Origin: Azorhizobium sp965227945
GTDB lineage: Bacteria > Pseudomonadota > Alphaproteobacteria > Rhizobiales > Xanthobacteraceae
Length of the DNA: 64,000 nt
Direction: 5' to 3'
Assembly (NCBI GenBank): GCA_965227945.1
Contig: CBDDGQ010000006.1
Location: 2,542,001-2,606,000 of the forward strand
Under the pieces are notes generated by a model. It was given only the letters and a program-made list of their open reading frames with translations, had not been told where the DNA came from and did not search any database. A program made the translations under genes and the position numbers. Positions 45,855 to 56,500 of the stretch are shown here, one piece after another. Position 1 is the stretch's first letter, and each line of letters starts with the position of its first letter.

Positions 45855-46058
45855 TCAGAGGCCGCGGGGGAAAGCCGCGACCGCGGGCTCGCGCTCTTCG
45901 GTCTCGGACTTCTGGCCGCCGAAGGTGGCGCGCGAGTCGCTGGCGTGGTCGAGCGTGGCGCCGCCGGCCATCACCGGGGTGGCGGTCGGGACCGCGGCGC
46001 GCAGGAAAGCGCCAGCGGCGCTGAGAAGACGCGACAGGGTGGTTTCGTTGGCGGTCAT
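45855..46058 (-). CDS. Hypothetical protein of 67 residues
   Basis: A short frame with a strong ribosome binding site (GGAGG five bases before the ATG at 46058). The protein (MTANETTLSRLLSAAGAFLR, then a Thr/Ala-rich middle and a charged QKSETEEREPAVAAFPRGL tail) has one amphipathic or weakly hydrophobic N-terminal helix and no cysteine. I do not recognise it. About 100 bases upstream is a third copy of the GTAT-N5-ATAC palindrome found near frc, so it may belong to the same regulon. Confidence 0.6.
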   Translation of the reverse strand: MTANETTLSRLLSAAGAFLRAAVPTATPVMAGGATLDHASDSRATFGGQKSETEEREPAVAAFPRGL

Positions 46059-46160
46059 ATCTGCCTCCGGGCACGAAGATCGTGCCGCTCGCTCCGGAGC
46101 GCCACCAAGGCGTCCCGTGTGATTACGGAGGGCATACTGACCTATTTTGGGTCGTCTGTG

Positions 46161-46173
46161 GTATACATAATAC
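46161..46173. promoter_or_regulatory. GTAT-N5-ATAC palindrome 3, upstream of the 67-residue gene
   Basis: GTATACATAATAC, with the same half-sites and spacing as the copies at 40334 and 41002. It lies in the short region between the end of pgi and the 67-residue gene and points to shared control with the oxalate cluster. Confidence 0.5.
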
Positions 46174-46209
46174 GCAGATAGCCGCGCCATTGTTGCATAC
46201 CAGTGACCT

Positions 46210-47907
46210 TCAGGAAGGTGAAAGGCTTCGCAGGTGCGAAAGCGTTCCCACGGTTGACTCCGTGGTCCCCTTCGGCGCTGCAGCACCGGTCACCGCTGGC
46301 AAAAAGTCGGTCGCCAGCTCTTTTCCCAGCTCCACGCCCCATTGATCGAAGGCGTCTATGCCCCAAACCGCGGCCTCTATGAACACCCGGTGCTCATAGA
46401 GCGCCAGGATGCGGCCGAGCGTGAACGGATCCAGCAGCGTGTAGGCCAGAGTGACCGAGGGCCGGTTGCCGGGGAAAACGCGGTGCGGTGCAATACGTTG
46501 GATGGTGGGTTCATCCATGCCTTTTGCGCGGAGCTGAGCCTCCGACTCAGCCCGGGAACGGCCCCGCAACAGGGCTTCGGACTGGGCCAGGCAGTTGGCG
46601 ATCAGCAGGTCCTGATGGTCGCGCAGGTTCGGTTCGTGCCCCTGCGCGGCGATGAGAAACTCCACCGGCACCACATCCGTGCCCTGATGCAGCAGCTGGA
46701 AGAAAGCGTGCTGGGAATTGGTCCCCGGCTCGCCCCACACCACCGGTCCGGTGGGCCGCGCCACCGGCTGGCCGTCCAGCGTCACGCTCTTGCCGTTGCT
46801 CTCCATGTCCAGTTGTTGGAGATAGGCGGGCAGGCGGGCGAGGCGCTGGTCATAGGGAATGACCGCGCGGGTGGGATAGCCGCAGACATTGCGATGCCAC
46901 AGCCCCACCGCCGCCAGAAGCGCGGGCAGGTTCTGCTCCAGCGGCGCGTGGCGGAAATGCTCGTCGATGGCGGCGGCGCCGGCCAAGAAATCCCCGAACA
47001 GCGCCGGCCCCACCGCGATCATCAGCGGCAGGCCCACGGCGGACCATACCGAATAGCGTCCGCCCACCCAGTCCCAGAAGCCGAACGTCCGCTCCGGGGC
47101 GATGCCGAAGGCCTGCACCTTGTCCAGCGCCGTGGAAACGGCGGCGAAATGCGCGCCCACGGCGCCTTCGCCCTGGGCGGCTGCAATCCACGCCCGAGCC
47201 GTGCGGGCGTTGGTCATGGTCTCGATGGTGGTGAAGGTCTTCGACGCGATGATGAACAGCGTGGTCGCCGGGTTGAGCGGCTTGAGCACATCGGTGATAT
47301 GGGCCCCGTCCACATTGGAGACGAAGTGCAACCGCGGCCCGTCGTGATACGGGGCCAGCGCCAGCGTCGCCATGGCCGGTCCCAGGTCCGAGCCGCCGAT
47401 GCCGATGTTCACCACATCGGTGAATGCATGATTATGCGCGCCGGCAATGCGGCCGGCGCGGATCGCCGTGGCGAAGGCGCCCAGCCTTTGCAGGGTTTCG
47501 CCAATGTCTGGGCGGACATCCGCGCCATCCACCATGATGGGGTCGGTGCCCGCATCCCGCAGGGCTGTGTGCAGCACGGCGCGATCCTCGGTGGCATTGA
47601 TATGCGCGCCGGCGAACATGGCGTCGCGCCGCGCTTCCACACCTGCGGCGCGCATCAGCTCCAGAAGCGCCGCCAGGCCCTCTTCGGTGAGCGAGGTCTT
47701 GGAGGCGTCCAGCAGCAGATCCCCAAGCGCCAAAGAGAAGCGCCCAAACCGGCCTTCGGTCTCGAACAGGCTGGCCAAGGCGGTCTCCTTGGTGGCCGCG
47801 CGGATGGTCGACAGCCGTGCCCATGCACCCTCGAGCGCCACCGGATCGCGCGGCGCCGGGGGCGCGGCGGGGGCAACGCCGGTGTCGGTGGTGTCTGCAT
47901 CAGTCAT
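46210..47907 (-). CDS. pgi: Glucose-6-phosphate isomerase
   Basis: A 565-residue isomerase interconverting glucose-6-phosphate and fructose-6-phosphate. Family blocks include VNIGIGGSDLGPAMATLAL, FIIASKTFTTIETMTNARTARAW, GGRYSVWSAVGLP, the signature WGEPGTNSQHAFFQLLHQGT and the lysine region FDQWGVELGKELA. The C-terminus is slightly longer than usual. GGAG precedes the ATG. It is 13 bases downstream of pgl, so the two are co-transcribed, and it follows zwf as part of a glucose-6-phosphate metabolism cluster. Confidence 0.97.
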   Translation of the reverse strand: MTDADTTDTGVAPAAPPAPRDPVALEGAWARLSTIRAATKETALASLFETEGRFGRFSLALGDLLLDASKTSLTEEGLAALLELMRAAGVEARRDAMFAGAHINATEDRAVLHTALRDAGTDPIMVDGADVRPDIGETLQRLGAFATAIRAGRIAGAHNHAFTDVVNIGIGGSDLGPAMATLALAPYHDGPRLHFVSNVDGAHITDVLKPLNPATTLFIIASKTFTTIETMTNARTARAWIAAAQGEGAVGAHFAAVSTALDKVQAFGIAPERTFGFWDWVGGRYSVWSAVGLPLMIAVGPALFGDFLAGAAAIDEHFRHAPLEQNLPALLAAVGLWHRNVCGYPTRAVIPYDQRLARLPAYLQQLDMESNGKSVTLDGQPVARPTGPVVWGEPGTNSQHAFFQLLHQGTDVVPVEFLIAAQGHEPNLRDHQDLLIANCLAQSEALLRGRSRAESEAQLRAKGMDEPTIQRIAPHRVFPGNRPSVTLAYTLLDPFTLGRILALYEHRVFIEAAVWGIDAFDQWGVELGKELATDFLPAVTGAAAPKGTTESTVGTLSHLRSLSPS

Positions 47908-47920
47908 GGCGAAATCTCCG

Positions 47921-48652
47921 TCAGGGACACCACAGCACGTCCAGCGGGCGTGGGCTATGCAGTAGAATGGCGCGGATAGGACGCTCCATCGGATCGCCCG
48001 GTTCCCGCGCGGCGTCGAGAACGCGCCGCTTTTCCGCGCCCTCGATGTGCAGGAACAGCGCTCGCGCCCCCACCAGAGGCGCCAGGGTGAAGGTGATGCG
48101 CGGCTCGCCGGCCGCCGGGGCCCGGACCGCCATCAAATCCGCATCGGTGCGAGGGTCGATGGCCGCTGCCAGGGTTGCGGCGCCGGGGAAGAATGACGCC
48201 GTGTGACCGTCATCGCCCATCCCGAGGACGGCAACGGTGAGCGGGCGCGGCAGGTCGGCCAGCGCCGCATGGGCGGCCTCCAGCCCCTCTTCGGGAGATA
48301 GGGCGCCGGTATAAAGCGGGATGAAGCAGGCGGCTGCGGCAGGTCCGCGCAGCAGATGCTGGCGGACCAGTGCCGCGTTCGAGCGGTCCGAGGTCTCCGG
48401 CACCCAGCGCTCGTCCACCAAGGTCACCGTCACCTTGGCCCAATCGAGCGGGGCGCCGGACAGCACCTCCAGGAAGCGCGCCGGCGTGCGGCCGCCGGAA
48501 ACCGCGAGGGAGGCTCGCCCATGGTCGGCAAGGCCCGCCCGCAGCGCCTCGGCCACATGGGCGGCCAGCGCGCGGGCAAGCGCCTCCGAATCCGCATAGG
48601 TATTCAAAGCGATCGGCAGCGCGGCGGCGGAGCCGGATGCGGGGTCGGTCAT
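47921..48652 (-). CDS. pgl: 6-phosphogluconolactonase
   Basis: A 243-residue lactonase of the DevB type, hydrolysing 6-phosphogluconolactone to 6-phosphogluconate. Markers are SLAVSGGRTPARFLEVL, VTLVDERWVPETSDRSNAALVRQHLL and VAVLGMGDDGHTASFFPGA. It lies directly between zwf, which makes its substrate, and pgi, with 13 bases to pgi and about 150 bases to zwf. GAGG precedes the ATG. Confidence 0.96.
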   Translation of the reverse strand: MTDPASGSAAALPIALNTYADSEALARALAAHVAEALRAGLADHGRASLAVSGGRTPARFLEVLSGAPLDWAKVTVTLVDERWVPETSDRSNAALVRQHLLRGPAAAACFIPLYTGALSPEEGLEAAHAALADLPRPLTVAVLGMGDDGHTASFFPGAATLAAAIDPRTDADLMAVRAPAAGEPRITFTLAPLVGARALFLHIEGAEKRRVLDAAREPGDPMERPIRAILLHSPRPLDVLWCP

Positions 48653-48804
48653 GGGCGTGGCCTCGGCAATGCGCGGTCCCCTTGGGGACAGGGGCGGGGC
48701 AGGTCAGATCGGTCAGCACCAGGCTGAAGGCATCAGCACGGGGGAGCAAGTGGCGGCTCCCGCGCCGATGTCATGGGCCCCTCATATCGGTCAAAGAGTC
48801 GGCC

Positions 48805-50277
<1,473 letters not shown>

Positions 50278-50310
50278 TCTCACATCTCCGAACCGGAGCC
50301 GTGCGGCTCC

Positions 50311-51270
50311 TCAGACCATCTTGGCCTGATGTTCTAGCAAATCCTTCGCGTCGATGGTGCGACCATGCAGCGGCAACGTTAAGATCGCGGCGGTCAGCTC
50401 GTCCGCAAAGCGCTGCATGGCCGGGGCGAGACGGTCCAGGCGTGGCCGGTGGACGAGCCAGGCCTCCACACGCGGGGCAAAGCCGGCAACGGACACGACC
50501 TGAAGCTGATCCCGCATCGGGCTTGTCGCCAGCACCGCATCCGTCACCAGGCCGAGGCCCAGCCCCCGCGCCACCAAGGATAGGCGCAAGGGGTAGGACA
50601 GCGCCTCCATGGACACATCGAAGGGCAGCCCTGCGGCCGTGAACATCTCGTTTAGCCCACGGCGCTGGCTGCATCCGTCGGGGTTCAAGACCCAGGAATA
50701 GCCGGCGAGATCGCGCAGGGTCGCGGGGGCGGGGAGTGGCGTGTTGCGGGCAGCGACGATGCGGATGCCTTCGGTGGCCAGCAACTGGCCGGGCAAATCG
50801 TCCGGCGGTCGGACGACATCGCTGAGCGACAGCGCGGCCGCATCCAGTTGCCCCGACCGCACCTGCTCCACCAGGCGGGGCGACCAGTCACTGGTGATGC
50901 GGGGTTTCAGGCGAGGAAACGCGGCCCGCAGATGATCCAGCGGCTCGGCCAGGGCCACGTCGGAGAGGGTGTGGGCCACCCCGATGCGGAAGGTGCCTTC
51001 CGCATCGCCCATCGGCGCCACCCGTGCCTTGAGGTCGGCCACGGACGCCATCACCCGTCTTCCGAATTCATAGGCGTCACGCCCGGCCTTGCTGGGCTTC
51101 AGCGGTTTCGACTGGCGATCCAGCAGGGAGATGCCGAGGGACTCCTCCAGCGCCTGCACCCGGCGGGTGACGCCCGGCTGGGTCAGGTTCAATCGCAGAG
51201 CCGCCGCGACGATGGAGCCGGTCTCCACCACCGCCAGAAAGGCTTCCAAATCCCGGACATTCATGCTCAT
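50311..51270 (-). CDS. LysR family transcriptional regulator
   Basis: A 319-residue regulator with the N-terminal helix-turn-helix LEAFLAVVETGSIVAAALRLNLTQPGVTRRVQALEESLGISLLDRQ and a C-terminal substrate-binding domain of about 220 residues. The ligand is unknown. It is divergent from an MFS exporter gene with only 88 bases between start codons, so control of that exporter is the natural reading. The ATG at 51270 has no strong ribosome binding site; a second ATG two codons in is possible. Confidence 0.92.
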   Translation of the reverse strand: MSMNVRDLEAFLAVVETGSIVAAALRLNLTQPGVTRRVQALEESLGISLLDRQSKPLKPSKAGRDAYEFGRRVMASVADLKARVAPMGDAEGTFRIGVAHTLSDVALAEPLDHLRAAFPRLKPRITSDWSPRLVEQVRSGQLDAAALSLSDVVRPPDDLPGQLLATEGIRIVAARNTPLPAPATLRDLAGYSWVLNPDGCSQRRGLNEMFTAAGLPFDVSMEALSYPLRLSLVARGLGLGLVTDAVLATSPMRDQLQVVSVAGFAPRVEAWLVHRPRLDRLAPAMQRFADELTAAILTLPLHGRTIDAKDLLEHQAKMV

Positions 51271-51358
51271 TGCGCATATTCTTTATGATTTCATTTCAAT
51301 TGAAGCATATTTCTCGAGGTTCATAAAGGGGGCAACTCGACCAGTCCCTGAGGACGCC

Positions 51359-52633
51359 ATGAACCAGCCTCTGCCCCTCCATCCCCCTCACGCCCCTCTG
51401 CCCTTAGCCTTGGACGCGGCCAGCCCGGGCGCGGCACCCGCGGAAGGTCTCGCACCGCCACCGGTCACGCTGTTCGCTTTTGCCTCCGGCTTGTTGATCA
51501 CGGATATCACCGCCACCCAGCCGCTCGTCGGCCCCATGGGCCGGGCCTTGCTCCTCGACGACGCCCAGGCCAGCCTGATCGCAACCTTGGCGCTTCTGGG
51601 CTATGCCGCCGGCCTGTTCTTCATCGTGCCTTTGGCGGACCGGCTGGAGGTGCGCCGGTTGGCGCTTCTTCTGCTTGGAGGTGGCGTGGCGGCGCGACTG
51701 GGTCTTGCCTTGTCGCCGACCGCGACGGCCACGTTTGCCGCGGCATTCGCCGTCGGCGTGGCCTCGAGCGCCATCCAGGTCCTGGTGCCGCTGGCGGCGG
51801 CCATGGCCCCGGTGGAGCGGCGGGGCGAGGTGGTCGGCAACGTCATGGCCGGCCTGATGGTCGGTATCCTGCTGGCCCGTCCGGTGGCCGGCGTGGTGGC
51901 GGACCTGCTGGGGTGGCGCGCTTTCTTCCTGATGACCGCGACCGCCAGCGCGCTGCTGGCCGGGTTGCTGGCAGCGCGTTTGCCGCGGCACCGGTCCGCA
52001 GCGACCGAGCCTTATGGTGCGCTGTTGCGGTCGATGATCACGCTTCTGCGGCAGGAACCGGTCCTGCGGCGGCGGGCGCTGTCGGCGGCGCTGGGCATGG
52101 CGGCCTTCACCGCTTTCTGGACCATCGTCGCCTTGCGCCTGACCGCGGCACCCTTTTCCTTGTCTCAGACCGCCGTCGCCATTTTCGCCCTTGCCGGGTG
52201 CGGCACCGTGATTGCGGCCCCCATCGCCGGTCGGGCGGGGGACAAGGGCCACACCCGGCTCGGCTCCCATTTGGCCCATGGACTGATGCTGCTGGGCTGC
52301 GCCCTGGCCTATCTGGGCGGCCGCCTGGCGGAGACCGGCAGCTGGATCGGACCTGTGGCGCTGCTCGCTGCGGCGGGTCTGCTGCTGGATCTGGGGACGG
52401 TGGGCGACCAGACCCTGGGGCGTCGGGCCATCAACATGAGCCGCCCGGAGGCCCGGAGCCGGATGAACGGCCTGTTTTCCGGCATCTTCTTCGTTGGCGG
52501 CGCTATGGGCGCCGCCGGCGCCGGGATGGCCTATGCGCAGGCCGGCTGGACCGGCACCTGCGCCTTCATCACCGTCATCGTGCTGGTCGTGACCGCGCTC
52601 GGGTTTGCCGAGCCCCGGGAGGCGCGGCCGTAA
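51359..52633 (+). CDS. MFS transporter, drug/sugar efflux type
   Basis: A 424-residue, 12-span transporter. After a Pro-rich cytoplasmic leader, LLITDITATQPLVGPMGRAL and YAAGLFFIVPLADRLEVRRLALL show the first helices and the A-motif loop. GVASSAIQVLVPLAAAMAPVERRGEVVGNVMAGLMVGILLARPVAGVVAD is typical of the YnfM/AraJ-like exporters. Substrate unknown. It is controlled most likely by the divergent LysR regulator. GAGG precedes the ATG. Confidence 0.88.
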   Translation: MNQPLPLHPPHAPLPLALDAASPGAAPAEGLAPPPVTLFAFASGLLITDITATQPLVGPMGRALLLDDAQASLIATLALLGYAAGLFFIVPLADRLEVRRLALLLLGGGVAARLGLALSPTATATFAAAFAVGVASSAIQVLVPLAAAMAPVERRGEVVGNVMAGLMVGILLARPVAGVVADLLGWRAFFLMTATASALLAGLLAARLPRHRSAATEPYGALLRSMITLLRQEPVLRRRALSAALGMAAFTAFWTIVALRLTAAPFSLSQTAVAIFALAGCGTVIAAPIAGRAGDKGHTRLGSHLAHGLMLLGCALAYLGGRLAETGSWIGPVALLAAAGLLLDLGTVGDQTLGRRAINMSRPEARSRMNGLFSGIFFVGGAMGAAGAGMAYAQAGWTGTCAFITVIVLVVTALGFAEPREARP

Positions 52634-52751
52634 CCCCGGACGGGCCGTGGCTGTTTCAACCGGTTTGCCCCGTCGCGCACGCGCCTCCAGGGCCCTGTGC
52701 CGCCCCTGGAGGCGCGGCTCACAGCATGGCTCTGGGCGATCGCGCCATCAC

Positions 52752-52780
52752 AAAAAGCCGCGTGGCGCAGACCACGCGGC
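52752..52780 (-). terminator. rpsU terminator
   Basis: GCCGCGTGG pairs with CCACGCGGC across a six-base loop; on the minus strand it is followed by TTTTT. It lies about 55 bases past the rpsU stop. Confidence 0.85.
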
Positions 52781-52835
52781 GGGTGTCAGCTCAGCTCGGA
52801 TCTTGAAGCGCGCCGGAGGTCCGGCGCTGCAGGGC

Positions 52836-53081
52836 TCAGCGGCCGCCGGGGCCGGCGGCGACGCGGGGCTTGGAGGGCAGCAGGCCTTCGCGCTGGGCGC
52901 GCTTGCGGGCCAGCTTGCGGGCGCGGCGCACCGCTTCGGCTTCCTCGCGCGCCCGCTTCTCGGACGGCTTCTCATAATGGCCACGCAGCTTCATCTCGCG
53001 GAAGATCCCCTCGCGCTGCATCTTCTTCTTGAGCGCCTTGAGGGCCTGATCGACATTGTTGTCGCGGACGAGAACTTGCAC
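52836..53081 (-). CDS. rpsU: 30S ribosomal protein S21, GTG start
   Basis: An 81-residue basic ribosomal protein. The core VQVLVRDNNVDQALKALKKKMQREGIFREMKLRGHYEKPSEKRARE matches S21. The initiator must be the GTG at 53081, since the family begins with (M/V)QVLVRDNNV; an AGAGG ribosome binding site lies about eight bases upstream. A longer in-frame ATG at 53198 would add 39 unrelated residues. The C-terminal tail (LARKRAQREGLLPSKPRVAAGPGGR) is extended compared with E. coli, as in other alphaproteobacteria. It is separated from dnaG-rpoD here. Confidence 0.95.
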   Translation of the reverse strand: MQVLVRDNNVDQALKALKKKMQREGIFREMKLRGHYEKPSEKRAREEAEAVRRARKLARKRAQREGLLPSKPRVAAGPGGR

Positions 53082-53546
53082 GTGTTTGCCTCTTCGAGCT
53101 GTGGCGCCGAGCAACCTAACCGGGTGTGAAACCCAAAACGGACGGGCAAGGGGCGCTTTCGCACCACACCTGACCTCAACCGAAAGGAGCGCTTCCATAT
53201 CAGGCGGCGCGGAGCTTGTCCACAGGGCAGACGACGGGTCGGACGGCCGGCGCGTGCAGCGGCAAAGCTATGCCGGCAAAGGGCTGGCGGCCATGGCGAG
53301 GGCACATGGCCGACGGCGGCGGGTCTGCCTGCGCGATGAAGCACATGGCGCGCCCGCATCGGCTGCGGTCCACGCGGATCGCTCGTCGGCGCACGGTGCC
53401 AGCGCCGGGCACCTTTTTGGCTGTCGGTCGTCGGCGGCGCCGGGCCGGGCGCCGGGCGCACGGGCTGACACCGATGACCACAAACAAAAAGAGCGGCGCC
53501 CCGGAGGGCGCCGCTCTCATCTTGGGTGACCCGAAAGCTCAGAAGG
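53082..53546. other. rne-rpsU intergenic region
   Basis: About 465 bases between rne and rpsU on the same strand, containing the rne terminator. Frames across it are arginine-rich shadows without ribosome binding sites. The rpsU promoter should be here; nothing else is visible. Confidence 0.4.
53485..53516 (-). terminator. rne terminator
   Basis: GAGCGGCGCCC pairs perfectly with GGGCGCCGCTC around a CGGA loop, with TTTTT following on the minus strand, about 30 bases past the rne stop. Confidence 0.88.
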
Positions 53547-56500
53547 TCATTCGCCGAACAGCTTGCGCTGCCACCAGCCCGAGCGCGGCTTGGCCGGGGG
53601 CTCGGTCGAGGGCGCAGCGACGGGGGGCGCCGCAGTCTCGGGGCCCGAGGCCGGTTCGGCGGACGGCGCAACAGCCGGGGTCTCAGCAGGCGCCGCGTCC
53701 ACCGCGTTCTCCGAAGGGGCGGATGCCATGGGCACCACCGGCACCGACGCTGCGGCGCTGGAAATCACCGGCGCCTTTTCGCGCACCGTGGAGCGGCGAC
53801 GCGGAGTGGGGGCGGCTTCGGGTTCGGCGGCGACGGGCAGCACCGGGACCTGCGGTGCCGCAGGAACGACGGGCGTCGCCACCGGCTCGGGCAGGGGGGC
53901 ATCGGCGGTCACCGGGGCCTCATGCACCGGCGCCTCATGCGCGGCGGATTCGGCCTCGATCTCGGCGAAGGTTTCGGCATCGGGGAAGCCGAGGTCGCGA
54001 TGCGCCGGCTCGGACGCCTCGCTGCCTTCGGCCCCGTCCGCCAGTTCCTCGGCGGTCAGTGGCGCGGCATCCTCGCCCTCGCGGCGGTTGCGGCGGCCAC
54101 CGCGACGGCCACGGCGGCGGCGGCGGCGGTCGCCGTTCTCGCCTTCGCCGCGGTCTTCACCTTCGGCGCGGGCGTCTTCATCACTCTCTTCGCCTTCGGC
54201 GGCGGCGTCGTCCTCGCCTTCGGCCTCATCGTCACGGGCGTCGTCGGTGCGCAGCTCGCGGGCTTCGCCATCGCGCTCGGTGCCGTCGCGCTCGCCGCCG
54301 CGCCGGCGCCGACGCCGACGCCGCTTGCGGGACTGGTCGTCGCCGGTGCGTTCAGCGGTGGCGGTCTCGCCTTCGCTCTCGCCCTCGGCCTCGACTTCCA
54401 GGCCCTCGGCCTCGATCTCCTCGTCCTCGTCGTCATAGTCCTCATCCGGCAGGATGGAATCCGGCTGGATGACGGTGGTGAGGCGGGGTGCGGCCGGCGG
54501 CGGCACGGCCAGTTCGCCCTTGTCGATCAGGAACGGCTGGTGACCGGTGACGGAATCATCGGCCTGCACCACCAAGGTGACTTCGAAGCGCTCCTCCAGT
54601 TCGCGCAGATGGGCGCGCTTGTGGTTGAGCACATAGAGCGCCACTTCCGCGCGGGTGCGGGCAATGAGATTGTGGGTGGCCGAGCGCAGCAGCTGCTCTT
54701 CCAGCGCGCGCAGGAGCTGGAGCGAGACCGAGGCGGCCGAGCGCACATGGCCGGTGCCGCCGCAGGTGGCGCACACTTCGATGGAGCTTTCCAGCACGCC
54801 GGTGCGGATGCGCTGGCGGGACATCTCCATCAGGCCGAAGTGCGAGATGCGGCCCACCTGGATGCGCGCGCGGTCGTTCTTCAGGCAATCCTTGACCTTG
54901 CGCTCCACCGCCCGGTTGTTGCGCTTCTCCTCCATGTCGATGAAGTCGATGACGATCAGGCCGGCGAGATCGCGCAGGCGCAACTGCCGGGCGATTTCCT
55001 CGGAGGCTTCCAGATTGGTCTTGAGCGCCGTGTCCTCGATATGGTGCTCGCGCGTGGCGCGGCCCGAGTTCACGTCGATGGAGACCAGGGCCTCGGTGGG
55101 GTTGATGACGATGTAGCCACCGCTCTTCAGCTGCACCACGGGCGAGAACATCGCGTCCAGCTGGTGCTCCACGCCATGCTTGGCGAAGATGGGCTGGGGC
55201 TCGCGATAGGGCACCACATTCTTGGCATGGCTCGGCATGAGCATGCGCATGAAGTCGCGGGCTTCGCGGAAGCCTTCCTCGCCGGCCACATGAATGTCGT
55301 CGATCTCCTTGTTGTAGAGATCGCGGATGGCGCGCTTGATCAGCGAGCCTTCCTCATAGACCAAGCTGGGCGCGCTGGAGGTGAGGGTCAGCTCGCGCAC
55401 GGTTTCCCACAGGCGCAGCAGATATTCGAAGTCGCGCTTGATCTCCACCTTGGTGCGGTTGGCCCCTGCGGTGCGCAGGATGATGCCCATGCCCTCGGGC
55501 ACTTCCAGATCCTGCACCACATCCTTCAGGCGCTTGCGGTCCACCGCATTGGTGATCTTGCGCGAGATGCCACCGCCGCGGGCGGTGTTGGGCATCAGCA
55601 CCGAATAGCGACCGGCGAGCGACAGATAGGTGGTGAGCGCCGCGCCCTTGTTGCCGCGCTCCTCCTTGACCACCTGAACCAGCATCACCTGGCGGCGGCG
55701 GATGACTTCCTGGATCTTGTAGCTGCGGGCGCGGCGCTGGTGCGAGCGCTCGGGCACCTCTTCCAGGGCATCATCGGAGCCGAGGCTCTCGACGAACTCT
55801 TCTTCCTCTTCGCCCACGTCCTCGACGTCGGCATCCCCATTCTCGTCATCGGCGGGCTTGCGGCCCCGGTTGCGGCCGGAGCGGCGCGAGCGGCGGCCGC
55901 GATCGTCACGGCCTTCCCGCGAACGGCTCTCCACAGGCGCCGCGTCGTCGGCGTCGCCGGCGGGCAGTTCTTCGGGCAGGGTTTCGGTGTCGCCCAGGCC
56001 CAGGAGCGGGGCATCTTCATGCTCGCCGACGGGCGCCTCGGCGGCGATCTCGGCGTCGTGGCCGGCGGCGGCGGCCTGTTCCGCAGGCGCGGGCAGGGCT
56101 TCACTGCTCAGCCCATCATCGCCGGCGCTGATCGCGGGAGCGGCGGGCGGGGCATCGGCGATCGCCTCGGGCAGCGCCACATCGTCTTCGGCGGCGGCGA
56201 TATGCGCCACGTCGGTCTGCTGGGGCAGGGTTTCCGGGTCGAGCGGCTCGGGCTCCCGCGCGGCCGGCTCGTGATCGTCGTGGTGATGGTGATGATCGTG
56301 ATGATCGTCGTCCTCATCATCGCCACCGTGGCGCGTGATGGCGCCGTCCTCGATGGTGTCGATGACTTCGTCGTCCTCGACCTCTTCCACATCGCTGTCG
56401 TCGGCGTCATCCAGGTCATCGCTGACCGCTTCGGACACCTTGTCGTCGCTGACGGCGCGCTTGGTGCGCGAGCGGTCGCGGCGGCGCTCGCGGCGCTCGT

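Noticed and set aside
45724..46074. Alternative 116-residue frame overlapping the 67-residue gene
   Set aside because: Its sequence is arginine-rich and its start lacks a ribosome binding site, whereas the overlapping 67-residue frame has GGAGG at correct spacing.
53200..53520. Minus-strand frame of 106 residues between rne and rpsU
   Set aside because: It would run across the rne terminator hairpin and consists mostly of Arg, Ala and Pro.
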